A stretch of DNA of 6,846 nucleotides from the NCBI GenBank assembly GCA_019244985.1, contig JAFASB010000442.1, positions 1-6,846 on the forward strand, given 5' to 3'. Made by a program: the position numbers and the translations under genes. Position 1 is the first letter of the stretch. The number at the start of each line of letters is the position of its first letter. Source of the DNA: Acidimicrobiia bacterium (GTDB taxonomy: Bacteria; Actinomycetota; Acidimicrobiia; Acidimicrobiales; AC-14). Positions 5,747 to 6,846 of the stretch are shown one piece after another. The notes below the pieces were generated by a model, which was given only the letters and a program-made list of their open reading frames with translations, did no database searches and was not told where the DNA came from.

Positions 5747-6580
5747 ATGGGAACTGCAGCCCTCGACGGCCAGGCGGCCCTGGTCACCGGCGGCGGCTCG
5801 GGGATCGGCCTGGCGTGCGCCCGGCGTCTGGCCGACGACGGCGCCATCGTCACCATCTGCGGGCGGACCGAGCCGCGGTTGGCGGAGGCTGCAGCGGCCG
5901 TTGGCGAGCGCTGCCGTTACGTCGTCGCCGACGTCTCCGACGAGGGGTCCATCGCCGACGCGGCCTCGGAGGCAGCGGCGCCGCTGGACGCCCTGCACAT
6001 CGTCGTCGCCAACGCAGGCGGCGCCCACGCCCTCGGTCCACTGGCCCTGATCGACAAGGGCGCCTTCGAGAACGACCTCGCCGTCAACGTCACCGGGACG
6101 TTCCTGACGATCAAAGGAGCGGTGCCGTTCCTCACCCGCAGCGGCGGGGGTTCGATCGTGGCCGTGTCGTCGATTGCCGCGGCCCTGACCCATCCGCTGA
6201 TGGCGCCCTACAGCGTGGCCAAGGCGGCGATCGACATGCTCGTGCGCAACGCGGCCGACGAGCTCGGCCCCTTTCGCGTACGGGTCAACGGGGTGCGGCC
6301 GGGGCTCGTTCCCACGGGCGCATCGGACCCCCTCGTCGGTCATGAGCCGACCCGGGAGGACTACCTCGCCCAGATGCCACTCGGCCGCCTCGGCACGGTC
6401 GGCGACGTCGCTGCAGCGGTGCGGTTCCTGGCCGGGCCGGAATCGTCGTGGATCACCGGCGAGATGCTCAACGTCGACGGCGGACACACCCTCCGCCGCG
6501 GGCCGAACCTCGACTCGCTTCTCGGCGTCCACTTCGCCGACGCCCTGCAGGCCCGGCTGGGCACCGCGACGCGCGCGTGA
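5747..6580 (+). CDS. Short-chain dehydrogenase/reductase (SDR), classical type
   Basis: A complete 277-residue classical SDR that should oxidise an alcohol or reduce a ketone with a nicotinamide cofactor in the cytosol. The Rossmann glycine motif TGGGSGIG is at 14-21, Asp62 (ADVSD) contacts the adenine, NAG is at 89-91, and Asn114 lies in the LAVNVTG helix. The catalytic Ser142, Tyr155 (APYSVAK) and Lys159 are all present with the normal 13-residue Ser-Tyr spacing. After the second strand the protein reads ICGRTE, so Arg40 occupies the position that usually favours NADP(H); this is a tendency, not proof. The C-terminus has the usual ITGEMLNVDGG (236-246) plus an extension of about 30 residues. 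The start is fixed by AGAAGGAG ending 8 bases before ATG. It is divergently transcribed from the Rieske operon and overlaps the next SDR by GTGA, so the two are co-translated. Confidence 0.96.
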   Translation: MGTAALDGQAALVTGGGSGIGLACARRLADDGAIVTICGRTEPRLAEAAAAVGERCRYVVADVSDEGSIADAASEAAAPLDALHIVVANAGGAHALGPLALIDKGAFENDLAVNVTGTFLTIKGAVPFLTRSGGGSIVAVSSIAAALTHPLMAPYSVAKAAIDMLVRNAADELGPFRVRVNGVRPGLVPTGASDPLVGHEPTREDYLAQMPLGRLGTVGDVAAAVRFLAGPESSWITGEMLNVDGGHTLRRGPNLDSLLGVHFADALQARLGTATRA

Positions 6581-6846
6581 CCCGCACGTGTGTGGTCACC
6601 GGCGCCGCGTCGGGCATCGGTGCGGCGACGGTCCAGCGGCTCGAGAGCGACGGATGGCGGGTGATCGGCGTCGACCTCAGCGATGCCGAGCTCTGTTGCG
6701 ACCTCACGACGGCCGACGGGCGAGTCCACCTGGTCGACGGTGTCGCGGCGATATCGGGGGCGCGGGTCGATGCCGTCATCGCCAACGCCGGCACCATCGG
6801 GCGTGGCGCGGGCGACGTCCAGGTCAACTACTTCGGCGCCGTCGCC
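6577..6846 (+). CDS. SDR resembling 3-alpha-hydroxysteroid dehydrogenase/carbonyl reductase, N-terminal part
   Basis: An open reading frame of 90 codons with no stop runs to the window edge. It begins at GTG 6577-6579, inside a GTGA overlap with the previous SDR stop. The N-terminus holds the nucleotide-binding fold: TGAASGIGAAT (8-18), then VIGVDLSDAEL (29-39), where Asp33 ends the second strand and suggests NAD(H) use, then CDLTTADGR (41-49), ANAG (69-72) and VNYFGA (83-88). The stretch between the second strand and NAG is short for an SDR. As I recall it, Comamonas testosteroni HsdA (3-alpha-HSD/carbonyl reductase) has the same compact layout, with GIGAAT, DAEVIADLSTAEGR and VNYFGA at matching places. 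The expected role is interconversion of a hydroxyl and a keto group on a steroid-like or other bulky substrate. The catalytic Ser-Tyr-Lys residues lie outside the window. Confidence 0.9.
   Translation, partial: MTRTCVVTGAASGIGAATVQRLESDGWRVIGVDLSDAELCCDLTTADGRVHLVDGVAAISGARVDAVIANAGTIGRGAGDVQVNYFGAVA

Noticed and set aside
5660..6532. In-frame minus-strand extension upstream of the Rieske start
   Set aside because: It runs antisense through a fully conserved SDR, and the Rieske start at 5659 has a well-placed ribosome site.
1..6846. tRNA/rRNA genes, CRISPR repeats, insertion sequences or attachment sites
   Set aside because: No repeated spacer pattern, transposase motif, terminal inverted repeat or tRNA-like cloverleaf was seen, and coding sequence fills almost the whole window.

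Overview
The window is very GC-rich and its genes carry the strong G/C third-position bias (GTC, GAC, CTC, GCC) of a high-GC actinobacterium. The gene families present (CYP, Rieske oxygenase, short-chain dehydrogenases, ACAD10-type phosphotransferase, SnoaL-like protein) also fit Actinomycetota, perhaps an uncultured Acidimicrobiia-type lineage. That placement is inference, because no marker gene is present.

Layout: two divergent transcription units leave an 87-base intergenic region at 5660-5746. Leftward (minus strand) is a tightly packed six-gene unit: Rieske non-haem iron oxygenase alpha subunit (5659-4427), a tandem NTF2/SnoaL-like protein (4418-3609), a cytochrome P450 (3606-2434), a secreted protein with a C-terminal membrane anchor (2437-1541), an APH/ACAD10-type phosphotransferase (1544-486), and the N-terminal half of a protein resembling the DUF7065/DUF7064 family (489 to beyond base 1). 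The first junction has an 8-base gap. The next is nearly abutting (or a GTGA overlap, depending on the P450 start), and the last three are ATGA stop/start overlaps. Rightward (plus strand) are two short-chain dehydrogenases: a complete one (5747-6580) and, overlapping it by GTGA, the N-terminal 90 residues of a second (6577 to the window end). The second closely resembles Comamonas-type 3-alpha-hydroxysteroid dehydrogenase/carbonyl reductase.

Taken together this looks like a catabolic or modifying pathway for a hydrophobic alicyclic substrate such as a steroid or terpenoid. Two oxygenases would introduce hydroxyl groups, two SDRs would interconvert alcohols and ketones, the NTF2-like protein may isomerise or hydrate an intermediate or assist the Rieske protein, and the phosphotransferase may phosphorylate a hydroxyl group, possibly on an acyl-CoA. 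The substrate cannot be read from the sequence. No ferredoxin, ferredoxin reductase, regulator or transporter is encoded within the window, and no RNA genes, mobile elements or CRISPR arrays were seen. Apart from the divergent promoter region there is essentially no non-coding DNA.
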